Below are positions 37,908 through 47,171 of a stretch of DNA of 64,000 nt, piece after piece. Position 1 is the first letter of the stretch; every line of letters starts with the position of its first letter. The notes under the pieces are model-generated. The model did no database searches and was not told where the DNA came from. It saw nothing but the letters and a program-made list of their open reading frames with translations. The position numbers were made by a program, and so were the translations under genes. The DNA is from Herbaspirillum aquaticum (lineage in GTDB: Bacteria; Pseudomonadota; Gammaproteobacteria; Burkholderiales; Burkholderiaceae_D). The stretch is taken from contig NZ_NJGV01000002.1 of assembly GCF_002213425.1 (NCBI RefSeq), positions 310,001-374,000 on the forward strand, read 5' to 3'.

Positions 37908-38432
37908 ATGAATAAATACGGTAGGCCCGCCCGCCGGCCGGGTGTCCGCCTGGCGATGTCGGGCGTCGGCATTGCCGCCATGCTGGCGGCCTGCTCGGCA
38001 CCGGAGAGCACCCAGCAGGAGCGCGATGCCCTGGCGCGCTCCCTGATCGAGCAGAAAAAGACCACCGAGGACGCCACCTCCACCGCGACCACCGTGGACG
38101 GCTACAAGGTCGACCTGGCCAAGCGCATTTCCCAGGTCAACTTCACCAGTGTCTACGTGGAGCGCCCGCAGGCCTTGCTGCGCTCGGTCATCGTCATCAA
38201 GTACGTGGTCGATGGTGACGGCAACCTGGTCAAGAGCGAGATCCTGCGCAGCAACCGCGACAAGCATGCCGAGGCCAGCGCCCTGGGCAGCCTCAAATCG
38301 GCCGCACCCTTTCCCAAGCCGCCACCGGCGCTGCTCAAGCAGGGCCACATCGAACTGTCGGAGAGCTGGCTGTTCAACAATGACGGCCGATTCCAGCTGC
38401 GCAGCGTGGCCCTGGCCCAGATGGACCGTTAG
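37908..38432 (+). CDS. Lipoprotein with TonB C-terminal-like domain
   Basis: A 174-aa putative lipoprotein: basic N-terminus, hydrophobic core, and lipobox LAAC with Cys29. The C-terminal part (SVIVIKYVVDGDGNLVKSEILRSN, then SLKSAAPFPKPPPAL) is the TonB-C/energy-transducer type fold. GGAGGAGAAAATG gives a strong start. It may bind TonB-dependent receptors or peptidoglycan instead of transmitting energy, because no transmembrane anchor and no Pro-rich spacer are present. Partner genes exbB/exbD are not nearby. Confidence 0.83.
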   Translation: MNKYGRPARRPGVRLAMSGVGIAAMLAACSAPESTQQERDALARSLIEQKKTTEDATSTATTVDGYKVDLAKRISQVNFTSVYVERPQALLRSVIVIKYVVDGDGNLVKSEILRSNRDKHAEASALGSLKSAAPFPKPPPALLKQGHIELSESWLFNNDGRFQLRSVALAQMDR

Positions 38433-38473
38433 CGGCAAGCCCTGCCAAAGATGCCGCCCGGCATTGGCATGTG

Positions 38474-38479
38474 TATAAT
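38474..38479 (+). promoter_or_regulatory. TATAAT -10 element before a short terminated stretch
   Basis: A perfect -10 hexamer 42 bp after the TonB-like gene stop. The -35 position is weak. Transcription from it would run into the terminator at 38542-38565. Confidence 0.5.
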
Positions 38480-38485
38480 GTCGCG

Positions 38486-38565
38486 CGAGCACGACGGTGT
38501 GCGTTGTGTCTCCCGGGCCTGACGGGCCTGCGCCGGATCAGGGCGAACGCGAGTTCGCCTTTTTT
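38486..38565 (+). ncRNA. Candidate small RNA of about 80 nt upstream of ppiD
   Basis: A perfect TATAAT at 38474-38479 is followed about 75 bases later by a strong terminator. The transcript would hold a GC-rich stem (CCCGGGCC.., GGGCCTG) and no ORF of note. It is not SRP RNA or a tRNA: the conserved GGAAG/GCAGC-type SRP loop and a cloverleaf are absent. It could instead be the normal end of the TonB-like gene. Confidence 0.35.
38542..38565 (+). terminator. Rho-independent terminator before ppiD
   Basis: Stem GGCGAAC with GTTCGCC, loop GCGA, then six T. It isolates ppiD from the upstream gene. Confidence 0.9.
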
Positions 38566-38645
38566 CTTATGGGCGCGCACCAGCGGCAGTCTGCGCTGAA
38601 CCCCGCTGTCCTTCATTGACCAGATCGTTTATTGATTGGCTATAC

Positions 38646-40565
38646 ATGTTTGATTTCATTCGTACTCACCAGCGCCTGATGCAGTTCCTGCTGCTGCTGT
38701 TCATCTTCCCGTCGTTCGCCTTTTTCGGCCTGGAAGGCTACAGCCGCCTGACCGACGACAACGGCGTGGCCAAGGTGGCCGGCCAGACCATCACCAAGGA
38801 AGAGTGGGACGCCGCGCATCGCCAGCAGCTGGAACGCATGCGCCAGGTGTATGGCAATCAGTTCGACAGCAAGATCTTCGATAGCCCGCAGGCGCGCCGC
38901 GCCATCCTCGACAACCTGATCGCCCAGCGCGCCCTGGGTGCCGAAGTGGTGGCCAGCAAGCTGGTGGTGCCGGACCAGGCGCTGCAGCAGAGCATCCTGC
39001 AAATCCCCGGCCTGACCAAGCCGGACGGCAGCTTCGACAATGAGCAGTACCGCGTGCTGCTGGCCGCCCAGGGCATGACCCAGAAGTCCTACGAAGCCAG
39101 CCTGCGCCGCGAGATGGCCCTGCAACAGCTCAACGCCGCCATCCAGACCACCGCCTTCGCCCCCAAGACCGTGGCCGAGAACCTGTCCAGCCTGAACGAC
39201 CAGGAACGCACGGTCCAGATGCTCAACTTCAAACCGGACAGCTACGCCGGCCAGGCCAAGGTGACCGATGAACTGCTCAAGGCCTACTACGACAAGAACG
39301 GTGCCCGTTTCGAGACGCCGGAACAGGCCGACATCGAGTACGTGGTGCTGGATGCTGCCGCCGTGGCCGCCCAGGCCAGCGTCACCGATGACGACATCAA
39401 GGCTTACTACGAGCAGAACCAGAAGCAGTACGCTACCGAAGAACAGCGCCGCGCCAGCCACATCCTGATCACCGTCAAGAAGGATGCGTCGGCCGCCGAC
39501 AAGGCTGCCGCCAAGGCCAAGGCCGAAGGCCTGGTGGCGCAGCTGCGCAAGAATCCGGGCGACTTCGCCAAGCTGGCCAAGGCCAATTCGCAAGACCCGG
39601 GTTCGGCCGACAATGGTGGCGACCTCGGTTACTTCAACAAGGGTGCCATGGTCAAACCCTTCGCCGATGCTGCCTTCAGCCTGAAGCAGGGCGAGATCAG
39701 CGATCCGGTCGAATCCGATTTCGGTTATCACGTCATCGAAGTGACCGGCATCAAGCCGGCGTCGGTCAAGCCGCTGGAGTCGGTCAAGGCCGAGATCGGT
39801 GGCGAGATCAAGAAGCAGATCGCCGCCAAGAAGTATTCCGAGATGGCCGACCAGTTCAACAACCTGGTCTATGAAAACGGCGACAACCTCAAGGCCGTCT
39901 CCGACAAGCTCAAGCTGAAGATCCAGACCGCCTCGGGCGTGACCCGCAACCCGAATCCGGCCGCCGGCGCTGCGCCGTACAACAACGGCAAGTTCCTGAC
40001 CGCCCTGTTCACCGACGACGTGATCAAGGCCAAGCACAATACCGAGGCCGTGCAGACCGCCCCCAACACCCTGGTGGCTGGCCGCATGACCAGCTACAAG
40101 CCGGTGGCCAAGCGTCCGTTCGAAGAGGTCAAGGCAGACGTGCAGAAGGCCGTGCTGTTGGCCGAAGAGCAGTCCCTGGCGGTCAAGGCCGGCCAGGAAC
40201 GCCTGGCCCAGCTGCAAGCCAAGGATGATGCGACCGGCTTCAGCGAGGCCAAGGTGGTCTCGCGCGTGAAGTCCGATGGCTGGACCCAGGAGGCCTTCAA
40301 CGCCGTCATGAAGGCCGATACCGCCAAGCTGCCGGCCTATGTCGGCGCCGAGACCGCGGGTATGGGCTACCAGATCTACCGCATCACCAAGGTGGAACAG
40401 CCCAAGACCGTCGATGCCGCGCGCCGCAAGGCCGAACAGGAACAGATCACGGCTGCCTTGTCGCAGCAGGAAGCCCTGGGCTACCTGGACTACCTGCGCG
40501 AGAAGGCCAAGACCAAGCTGTTGAAGGGGGCCGCCGCCGTCAGCGCGGATGACGCCGCCAAGTAA
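38646..40565 (+). CDS. ppiD: Periplasmic peptidyl-prolyl isomerase PpiD
   Basis: A 639-aa membrane-anchored chaperone that acts at the SecYEG exit. The start at 38646 ([18 protein letters not shown]) is chosen because this is where PpiD/SurA-N proteins begin; an earlier in-frame Met at 38616 is less likely. One membrane segment lies at about 12-30, then a SurA-N-like domain, then a parvulin domain at about 275-370 ([34 protein letters not shown]) and a second inactive-like part. It is preceded and followed by terminators, so it is a single-gene unit. Confidence 0.95.
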   Translation: MFDFIRTHQRLMQFLLLLFIFPSFAFFGLEGYSRLTDDNGVAKVAGQTITKEEWDAAHRQQLERMRQVYGNQFDSKIFDSPQARRAILDNLIAQRALGAEVVASKLVVPDQALQQSILQIPGLTKPDGSFDNEQYRVLLAAQGMTQKSYEASLRREMALQQLNAAIQTTAFAPKTVAENLSSLNDQERTVQMLNFKPDSYAGQAKVTDELLKAYYDKNGARFETPEQADIEYVVLDAAAVAAQASVTDDDIKAYYEQNQKQYATEEQRRASHILITVKKDASAADKAAAKAKAEGLVAQLRKNPGDFAKLAKANSQDPGSADNGGDLGYFNKGAMVKPFADAAFSLKQGEISDPVESDFGYHVIEVTGIKPASVKPLESVKAEIGGEIKKQIAAKKYSEMADQFNNLVYENGDNLKAVSDKLKLKIQTASGVTRNPNPAAGAAPYNNGKFLTALFTDDVIKAKHNTEAVQTAPNTLVAGRMTSYKPVAKRPFEEVKADVQKAVLLAEEQSLAVKAGQERLAQLQAKDDATGFSEAKVVSRVKSDGWTQEAFNAVMKADTAKLPAYVGAETAGMGYQIYRITKVEQPKTVDAARRKAEQEQITAALSQQEALGYLDYLREKAKTKLLKGAAAVSADDAAK

Positions 40566-40695
40566 GGGCAGGGCATGGCCCGCCTTTGGGGCGATACGTT
40601 CATATGGCGCACCGGGATCGTGAATCGGCGCGCAATGGCGCCCCAAGGCGGGGAATTGTCGGCATGACTGCCACAATTTACTAAAAAATTTACAC

Positions 40696-40721
40696 GGGCC
40701 GCTTTTCCAGCGGCCCTTTTT
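40696..40721 (+). terminator. Rho-independent terminator after ppiD
   Basis: Stem GGGCCGCT with AGCGGCCC, loop TTTCC, then five T. Confidence 0.92.
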
Positions 40722-41028
40722 GTTTCATCATGGACACCGGCGCTGCATTCGAGCGGGATGCACAAGGGAGCCGGCACCGGGGAATCCGCTTCATTTCTTC
40801 CATCGTCGTTGGCGTTTCGTCAGCTTTCCACCCAGTGGGAACAGGCAGTTTTTGTGCTGCCGAGATGAAATTCCTGTCATCCGCATGTCATGTTGCGCCG
40901 TTTCGGAAACAAACGGCTGCCGTACTTGTTGTCGCTTTCTCCAGTCGACATTCGAAAAGCATCGCAGGGGGTATTTCCACGAGGAGTGCTTCCGATGCGA
41001 GTCTTGCCCTGAATACGACCACGTTTTT
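40722..41028. other. 307-bp gene-free stretch upstream of the amidotransferase gene
   Basis: No homologous coding sequence, although the downstream frame stays open across it. No riboswitch or clear promoter could be identified. Confidence 0.4.
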
Positions 41029-41748
41029 ATGCCTGCCCCAGTCCTGATCATACAAACCGGCGATGCCAATCCCGCACTCAAGACCAACTACGGTGGTTAC
41101 GCCGACCAGATAGGCTGCGCTGCCGGCCTGTGCCACACCGAGATCGAAGTGGTGACCGTCTATGAAGGCCAGCGCCCGTCCTGCCCGCGCAGCTACCGGG
41201 CGGTTTTCATCACCGGTTCACCGGCCATGGTGACCGACAAGGAAGACTGGAGCGAGCGCACCGCCGAATGGATCCGCGCCGCCGCCGAGCTCGACACCCC
41301 CATGTTCGGCATCTGCTACGGCCACCAGCTGCTCACCCACGCCTTTGGCGGCGAAGTCGGCTACAACCCGGCGGGCCGCGCGGCCGGCACCATGCATGTG
41401 AAGACGCTGGACTGCTGCCGCCAGGATGAATTGCTGGGCGTGCTTCCCCCGGAATTCCCGGCCCACATGCTGCACATGCAGTCGGTGCTGCGTCCGGCCA
41501 AGGATGCCATCGTCATGGCGCGCTCGCCGATGGACCCGCACCACGTCATCAAGCACAAGCACAACGTCTATTCGACCCAGTTCCATCCCGAGTTTTCGCC
41601 GGAGTTCGTGCGCGCGCACCTGCATTACTACACCGATATCTATCGCGGCTGCGGCATCGATGCCCAGGCGCTGTGCGAGAAGGTCTGCGAGACGCCGCAA
41701 TCGACCGGACTGCTGCGGCGCTTCCTGGAGTTGTACGCGCGGCATTGA
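41029..41748 (+). CDS. Class I glutamine amidotransferase family protein
   Basis: A 239-aa GuaA/PuuD-like amidotransferase. The nucleophile elbow FGICYGHQLLTHAFGGEVG supplies the Cys and STQFHPEFSPE the His-Glu pair, so the triad is complete. ATG at 41029 is chosen because MPAPVLIIQTGDANP is where homologous proteins start; the reading frame is open for 300 bp upstream but has no recognisable domain. No ribosome site is evident. There is no partner synthase beside it. It may act on gamma-glutamyl compounds. Confidence 0.85.
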   Translation: MPAPVLIIQTGDANPALKTNYGGYADQIGCAAGLCHTEIEVVTVYEGQRPSCPRSYRAVFITGSPAMVTDKEDWSERTAEWIRAAAELDTPMFGICYGHQLLTHAFGGEVGYNPAGRAAGTMHVKTLDCCRQDELLGVLPPEFPAHMLHMQSVLRPAKDAIVMARSPMDPHHVIKHKHNVYSTQFHPEFSPEFVRAHLHYYTDIYRGCGIDAQALCEKVCETPQSTGLLRRFLELYARH

Positions 41749-41828
41749 AGCGCCTGCGCCCAATGGAAAAGCCCCTGTCGCCAGCGATGGCACAGGGGCT
41801 TTGCTTTGCGTTGACGCGGGAAGGGCGC

Positions 41829-42506
41829 TTACTTCACCCCGACCAGCGGTTTCAGATGCGGCCAGACATTGTCCAGCAGCTTGGGCTGGGCCTGTTCATT
41901 GGGGTGGATGCGATCCGCCTGGAACAGCGAAAGATCGGCGGCAATCCCCTCGAAGAAGAATGGTACCAGCGCCACCTTGTTGCCCTTGGCCAGATCCTGG
42001 TACATCGCGGCGAAGCGGCGCGTGTAGTCCGGGCCGTAATTGGGCGGAATCTGCATGCCCACCAGGAGCACCTTGGCCTTCTGCTGGCGCGCCAGGTCGA
42101 TCATGGCTTGCAGGTTGTCCTGACTGGTCTTCAGGGGCAGGCCGCGCAGGGCATCGTTGGCACCCAGTTCGATCACCAGGACCTCCGGCTTGTGCTGGGT
42201 CATCAGCGCCGGCAGGCGGTTGCGCCCGCCGATGGTGGTGTCGCCGCTGATGCTGGCGTTGACCACCTGGTAATCCGCCTTGCTCTGTTGCAGCCGCTGC
42301 TGCAGCAGGCCGGTCCAGCCGGTGCCGCGCTGCAGGCCGTATTCGGCCGAGAGGCTGTCGCCGAGCACGAGCAGGTTTTTTGGGGCAGAATAAGCGCTCG
42401 TCGCCGCTACCACCAGCGCGACGCCCGCCAGCAGGCGCACCGCCGCACCAAGCAGCGTCGTGCGCTTCGCCCCTGTCCCGGACCCTCTTGCCCGATTGCC
42501 CTGCAT
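41829..42506 (-). CDS. tesA: SGNH esterase/lysophospholipase TesA-type
   Basis: A 225-aa exported esterase with arylesterase, thioesterase and lysophospholipase activity in the family. A signal peptide ends at about residue 41 (VALVVAATSAYSA). SGNH blocks: GDSLSAEYGL with Ser51, the Gly in SGDT, Asn in GANDALRG, and DRIHPNE with the catalytic Asp and His. ATG at 42506 has AGGAG upstream; a Met at 42548 would add 14 residues. It is divergent from ybbA and its start codon overlaps the other gene's start within GCATGC. Confidence 0.93.
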   Translation of the reverse strand: MQGNRARGSGTGAKRTTLLGAAVRLLAGVALVVAATSAYSAPKNLLVLGDSLSAEYGLQRGTGWTGLLQQRLQQSKADYQVVNASISGDTTIGGRNRLPALMTQHKPEVLVIELGANDALRGLPLKTSQDNLQAMIDLARQQKAKVLLVGMQIPPNYGPDYTRRFAAMYQDLAKGNKVALVPFFFEGIAADLSLFQADRIHPNEQAQPKLLDNVWPHLKPLVGVK

Positions 42507-43209
42507 GCCTGCTTCCGCTCCTGCCAGTCCCGCCGTCATTGCCGCCATTGAAGTCCTTCAGTTATCCAAACACGTTGCCGATGTCTCCGCGCCTGCCGGC
42601 CGGCTGACCATCGTCAGCGACATCGATTTTACCGTGGCCGCCGGGACCACGGTGGCCATCGTCGGCGCCTCCGGCTCCGGCAAGTCGACCTTGCTGGGCC
42701 TGCTGGCTGGACTCGATACGCCCAGCGAAGGTTCCGTGCGGCTCGATGGCGAAGACATCTATGCCCTCGACGAAGACGGTCGGGCCCTGCTGAGAAAGCG
42801 CAAGCTGGGTTTCGTGTTCCAGTCCTTCCAGTTGCTCGGGCACCTCAATGCCCTGGAAAACGTGATGCTGCCGCTGGAACTGCGCGGGGACAGCCAGGCG
42901 CGGGCCAAGGCCGAACAGATGCTGGGCCGCGTGGGCCTGGGCAGCCGCCTGAAGCACTATCCCAAGTATCTTTCCGGGGGCGAGCAGCAGCGTGTGGCGC
43001 TGGCACGCGCCTTTGTGACCGAGCCGCCGCTGCTGTTTGCCGATGAACCGACCGGCAGCCTCGATGCGGCCACCGGTGAATCGGTCATCCAGCTGATGTT
43101 CGAACTGAACCGCGAGCGCGGCTCCACGCTGGTCCTGGTGACCCATGACCCCGGCATTGCGGCGCGCTGCGAGCGCACCCTGACCATTGCTGCCGGACGT
43201 CTGGTCTAG
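42505..43209 (+). CDS. ybbA: ABC transporter ATP-binding protein, YbbA/LolD-type
   Basis: A 234-aa ATPase of the MacB/LolD family: Walker A GASGSGKSTLLGLLAG, Q-loop region FVFQSFQLLGHLNALENVML, signature LSGGEQQRVALARAF, Walker B LLFADEPTGSLD, and LVLVTHDPGIAARC. It is next to tesA as in E. coli, where the permease YbbP follows. Here no permease gene follows: the next gene points the other way. Start at 42505 overlaps the tesA start; a GTG at 42460 is an alternative. Confidence 0.88.
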   Translation: MPASAPASPAVIAAIEVLQLSKHVADVSAPAGRLTIVSDIDFTVAAGTTVAIVGASGSGKSTLLGLLAGLDTPSEGSVRLDGEDIYALDEDGRALLRKRKLGFVFQSFQLLGHLNALENVMLPLELRGDSQARAKAEQMLGRVGLGSRLKHYPKYLSGGEQQRVALARAFVTEPPLLFADEPTGSLDAATGESVIQLMFELNRERGSTLVLVTHDPGIAARCERTLTIAAGRLV

Positions 43210-43211
43210 AC

Positions 43212-44156
43212 CTAGACCGATTCCATCGGATCGGCCGGCGGCAGCGGATGCGCCCGCTTGTGCTCGATATAAGCGATGCCGATGCCGCTGGCGCAGATGA
43301 TGGCAATGCCCAGCACCGTGACCTGGTCCGGGAACTGCCCGAAGACCAGCCAGCCCATGCCGCAGGCCGAGATGATCTGGGCGTAGAAGAAGGGCGTGAG
43401 CACCGAGGCTTCCGCGTGCCGGTAGGCCGAGTTCTGCAGGAAATGGCCGATGGTGCTGGTGATGCCGGTCGACACCAGGATCGCCAGTTCGACCACCGTC
43501 GGCGTGTGGCTGGTCCAGAAGAAGGGCACCAGCAGCGTAGAGACGATACTGCCCACCAGGGCGCCATAGAAGAGCGTCACCATCGGATTGTCTGCCTGGC
43601 TGGCCTTGCGGTTGAGGATGGACAGCAAGGCCTGGGTGAAGGCTGAGACCAGTCCCAGCGCTACGCCAACCGGCGGGATGTCGCCACTGGGGCGGATCAC
43701 GATGAGCATGCCCGTAAAGCCGATCAGCACCGCGATCCAGCGCGACAGATAGCTGCGCTCGCCCAGCAGCCAGGGCGAGATGGCCAGCACGATCAGCGGC
43801 GCACAAAAGTTCATGGCCGTGCCTTCGGCCAGCGGCACGATCTTCAATACCGAGAAGAAAATCAGCGTCGAGGCCAGCAGCAAGGCGCCTCGGCCCAGCT
43901 GCAGCCCCAGCCGGTTCGACTTCAGGATGCTGCGCCCGTGGCGGCGCCGGTACAAGGGCGCCAATGTGGCCGCCATGAAGAACAGGTTGATGGTGTAGCG
44001 CATCCACGCAATCATCACCACGTGATACCCGGCCAAGGCCAGCAGCTTGCCGGCGGTATCGAGCAGGGACAGCGTCCACAGCCCCGAGATCAGGAAGATG
44101 ATGCCCAGCTTATGGTTGTGGGCGATGCGGGTGTAGGGCAGGACGGCGCTGGACAT
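43212..44156 (-). CDS. EamA/DMT-family transporter
   Basis: A 314-aa inner-membrane protein with ten hydrophobic segments forming two EamA repeats (for example LGIIFLISGLWTLSLLDTAGKLLALAG; GFTGMLIVIRPSG; the final GIAIICASGIGIAYIEHKRAH). Family members export amino acids or metabolites; the substrate is unknown. ATG at 44156 lies inside the end of the nnr gene (47-bp overlap), which implies coupling; a Met at 44186 is possible too. It is the last gene of the leftward set dadA, nnr, eamA. Confidence 0.85.
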   Translation of the reverse strand: MSSAVLPYTRIAHNHKLGIIFLISGLWTLSLLDTAGKLLALAGYHVVMIAWMRYTINLFFMAATLAPLYRRRHGRSILKSNRLGLQLGRGALLLASTLIFFSVLKIVPLAEGTAMNFCAPLIVLAISPWLLGERSYLSRWIAVLIGFTGMLIVIRPSGDIPPVGVALGLVSAFTQALLSILNRKASQADNPMVTLFYGALVGSIVSTLLVPFFWTSHTPTVVELAILVSTGITSTIGHFLQNSAYRHAEASVLTPFFYAQIISACGMGWLVFGQFPDQVTVLGIAIICASGIGIAYIEHKRAHPLPPADPMESV

Positions 44157-45678
44157 GGTCTCGGAGGATCTGGTTGAACACGGCACGGATGGCCGGGATG
44201 AATTCGCTGGCGGTCAGGCCCACCGGCCCCTGGCCGGCTGCCACCAGCTGGTCGGCGGCGGCGCCATGGATCCAGGTGGCGGCCAATGCTGCTGCGCGGG
44301 TCGGCCAGCCCTGCGCCAGCAGCGCGCCGCACAAGCCGGAGAGCACGTCGCCCGTGCCGGCGGTGGACAGCGCCGGATTGCCGCTGGTGTTGATGGCGAT
44401 CTCGCCATCGGGGAAGGCGATGACGGTCCCCGCACCCTTGAGTACGGTGATCGCATTGAACTGGCGCGCCAGCAAACGCGCTGCCTGCGGACGATCCTGC
44501 TGGATCTGCTGGGTGGTGCTGTCGAGCAGGCGCGCCGCCTCCAGCGGATGGGGCGTGATGATGCTGCAGGCCTCCTTGCTGCGCTGGCTGCGGCGATGCA
44601 GCTTGTGCTGCAGCGTGGGCTCGGCCGAGATCAGGTTCAGGGCATCGGCATCGACCACGATATCGGCTTCGCTGTCGAGCGCGCGCGCCAGGATGTCATG
44701 CGCATGGCGCGAGGTGCCCAGGCCGGGACCGACCACCAGGGCGGCGCTGGCGCCGAATTCGACGCGGTCGGCCAGGCGGAACATCAGTTCGGGGTGCTTG
44801 TCGTCATAGGCCGGGCCATCGTCGACGAAGGCCACATACACCCGTCCGGCCCCACCGAAGGCGGCGGTACGCGCCGCCAGCACGGGCGCGCCGGCCATGC
44901 CGCGCGCACCGCCGACCACGATGACGTCGCCGTAGCTGCCCTTGTGGCTGTTGTTGGCCCGTGGCTTGAGGGCGGTGGCAAAACTCTGCGGGCCATTCAG
45001 GAAAGCACGCGCCGGCGGCAGCAGGGTGGGGGCGATCTCCAGCGCATCAACCACGATCAGGCCGCTGTGGTCGCTGCCGTCACAGGTATGCAGTCCGGGC
45101 TTGTCGCCGATGAAGCTCAGCGTATGGGTGGCCTGCACCGCCACGCCCTCGCGTCCGCCCACGATGCTGCCGGTGTCGGCGTTGAGCCCACTGGGCACAT
45201 CGATGGACAGTACCGGGCAACGCAGGCTGTTGACGTATTCGATGATCGCCCGCAAGGCCGGGCCGGGCGGGCGCGTCAGGCCGATGCCGAACAGTCCGTC
45301 GATCACCAGCGCCCAGGAGCGGGCCCGCAGCGGGGCGTCGCCCGTCCCCTCGATGAACTCCAGCTCGGCCTCGCGCGCCCGCGCCAGGGCACGGCGCGCA
45401 TCGGCAGGCTGGCGGTCTTCATCGGCGTGCAGCTGCACGCTCACTTCGATGCCGGCTTCTTCCAGCAGGCAGGCCGCTTCCAGCGCATCACCACCATTGT
45501 TGCCGGGGCCGGCCAGGATCAGTACCGAGGGTGACGAGTCGGTGGCCGAGCACAGCAATTGCTGGGCCTGCTCGGCGATGGCGGCACCGGCGCGCTGCAT
45601 GAGGGTGTAAGGGGGCAGGGCCGATAGCGCCTGTTGTTCGACGTGGCGGATCTCGGCAACGGAATGGAGCGCGCTCAT
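44110..45678 (-). CDS. nnr: Bifunctional NAD(P)H-hydrate epimerase/dehydratase
   Basis: Nnr (522 aa) repairs damaged, hydrated NAD(P)H. The N-terminal epimerase part (YjeF-N) has ALPPYTLMQRAGAAIAEQAQ and ILAGPGNNGGDALEAA. The C-terminal dehydratase/kinase-like part has HKGSYGDVIVVGGARGM and the catalytic region AGTGDVLSGLCGALLAQG. Start at 45678 (MSALHSVAEIRHVEQQAL) matches homologues; an upstream extension is Pro-rich and has no homology. It overlaps the EamA gene by 47 bp. Confidence 0.95.
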   Translation of the reverse strand: MSALHSVAEIRHVEQQALSALPPYTLMQRAGAAIAEQAQQLLCSATDSSPSVLILAGPGNNGGDALEAACLLEEAGIEVSVQLHADEDRQPADARRALARAREAELEFIEGTGDAPLRARSWALVIDGLFGIGLTRPPGPALRAIIEYVNSLRCPVLSIDVPSGLNADTGSIVGGREGVAVQATHTLSFIGDKPGLHTCDGSDHSGLIVVDALEIAPTLLPPARAFLNGPQSFATALKPRANNSHKGSYGDVIVVGGARGMAGAPVLAARTAAFGGAGRVYVAFVDDGPAYDDKHPELMFRLADRVEFGASAALVVGPGLGTSRHAHDILARALDSEADIVVDADALNLISAEPTLQHKLHRRSQRSKEACSIITPHPLEAARLLDSTTQQIQQDRPQAARLLARQFNAITVLKGAGTVIAFPDGEIAINTSGNPALSTAGTGDVLSGLCGALLAQGWPTRAAALAATWIHGAAADQLVAAGQGPVGLTASEFIPAIRAVFNQILRDHVQRRPALHPHRPQP

Positions 45679-45847
45679 GATCGTGATCGCTGTAGCCTTG
45701 GATGAGGGTGGCGGGAAGGCGGCGTGCTGCGGCGCTGGGCGGCCAGGTGCAGGAATGTTCAGCTGCGCAGGCGGCGGCAAAGCGCGTGTGTGATTTTAAG
45801 TGAATTGTCCTGCCAGCGCAGGCACATCATTGATGAAAAATCAGCGA

Positions 45848-45877
45848 TGAAAAAAATGCGCGCGGCCAAGGCCGCGC
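45848..45877 (-). terminator. Rho-independent terminator after the DadA-type gene
   Basis: Near-perfect stem GCGCGGCC with GGCCGCGC, followed on the minus strand by a run of T after CA. It lies about 22 bp after the gene stop, so nnr is likely to have its own promoter. Confidence 0.8.
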
Positions 45878-45899
45878 TGCATCCCGGCGCTGCAGCCGC

Positions 45900-47171
45900 T
45901 CAGGCCAGCACGTCGCGCGGCTGCAAGCCGTCGATCGGGATTTCGGTGTCCTCGCCGCTGACCATGTCCGCCAGCAGCCGCGCCGAGCCCACGCTGGCCG
46001 CCCAGCCGGTGGCGCCGTGGCCGACGTTGACGAAGACGTTGCCTTGCCGGGTCGGCCCCACCACGGGCAGGCCGTGCGGCAGCAGGGCGAGGGTATTGCT
46101 CCAGAAATGCGCCTGGTTGTAATTGGCGGCATTGGGATAGTAGTCGCCGGCAATCTTGAGCAGGTTGCGCAGGGCCTTGGGCGGCAAGGTCTGGCTGGGC
46201 GGGACGAAACCCAGCAGTCCGCTGATGCGGATGCGGCTGCCCAGGCGTGTCATGGCCACCTTGTAGCTGTCGTCATAGAGCGCCATGTTGGGCGCATCGT
46301 CCGGATTCTTGACCGGCACCAGTGCCGAATAGCTCTGCAGCGCCCGCAGCGGCAGGTCCGTGTCCAGCGGTCGCAGCAGTTCGGCGCTGGCCATGCCGGC
46401 GGCGACCACCACGGCGTCCACCCGCATCTGCGGGGCCAGGTGCGGCGAGTCGACCTGCAGGGCAACGCGGCCGCCGAATTCGGCGCTGACGCTCCTGACG
46501 TGGCTCTCGAAATGAAAGCTCACCCCCAGCGCCTGGGCGGCATTGCGCATCTGCTTGGCAAAGAGCACGCAGTTGCCGGCCTGGTCATCGGGATAGTAGA
46601 GCGCCCCCGAGAGCTTGGCTTCGGAGGAGAAGGCGGGCTCCAGCGTACGGATGGCCGCCGCATCCAGCACCTGGTGCTTGAACTCGCATTGGCGGGCGGC
46701 TTCCTGCATGGCCTCCATGCGGGCGGCCTCGGCCGGCTGGCGGAAGAGGTGGAAGACGCCGCTGCCGTTTTCGTTGTCGAGGTTGTAATGCGCCTGCAGT
46801 TGCTGGGTCAGGGACTGGCCATAGGCCGACAGGCGCGACAGGCGCAACTTGTTTTCGGCAAAGTGGTGTTGCTGGGCCTGGCGCGTGGCGCCCATCCAGC
46901 GCCGGCGGCTGAAATCGGTCCCGGAGGCCAGGAGCACGCGCGGCTCGTCCTCGAAGCGGCAGGCGAAGGTCGCCAGGGCGCCCGGCAAGGTCAGCGGCAT
47001 GGCCGCCCCCGGCGCCAACAGGCCCGAGTCGCCGAAGGTGGCTTCTTCGGCCACGTGCGCGCGCCGTTCGATGACGGCGACTTCATAGCCCTTGGCGGCC
47101 AGGAAGTAGGCGCTGCAAATCCCTGAAAGTCCCCCGCCGATGACGGCGATCTGTCGATGTGTGCTGTTCAC
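45900..47171 (-). CDS. dadA: D-amino acid dehydrogenase-type FAD oxidoreductase
   Basis: A 423-aa flavoprotein of the DadA family: N-terminal FAD motif QIAVIGGGLSGICSAYFLAAKGYEV, then the substrate-domain blocks and the C-terminal VGPTRQGNVFVNVGHGATGWAASVGSARLLADMVSG. It would oxidise D-amino acids at the membrane and pass electrons to quinone. GTG at 47171 (VNSTHRQIAVIGGG) is the best start, since the open frame upstream has no homology. No alanine racemase is adjacent. Another D-amino acid or glycine-type substrate is possible. Confidence 0.9.
   Translation of the reverse strand: MNSTHRQIAVIGGGLSGICSAYFLAAKGYEVAVIERRAHVAEEATFGDSGLLAPGAAMPLTLPGALATFACRFEDEPRVLLASGTDFSRRRWMGATRQAQQHHFAENKLRLSRLSAYGQSLTQQLQAHYNLDNENGSGVFHLFRQPAEAARMEAMQEAARQCEFKHQVLDAAAIRTLEPAFSSEAKLSGALYYPDDQAGNCVLFAKQMRNAAQALGVSFHFESHVRSVSAEFGGRVALQVDSPHLAPQMRVDAVVVAAGMASAELLRPLDTDLPLRALQSYSALVPVKNPDDAPNMALYDDSYKVAMTRLGSRIRISGLLGFVPPSQTLPPKALRNLLKIAGDYYPNAANYNQAHFWSNTLALLPHGLPVVGPTRQGNVFVNVGHGATGWAASVGSARLLADMVSGEDTEIPIDGLQPRDVLA

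Noticed and set aside
38486..38565. SRP (4.5S) RNA or tRNA upstream of ppiD
   Set aside because: The conserved SRP loop motifs and a tRNA cloverleaf are not present; only a generic hairpin and a terminator can be seen.
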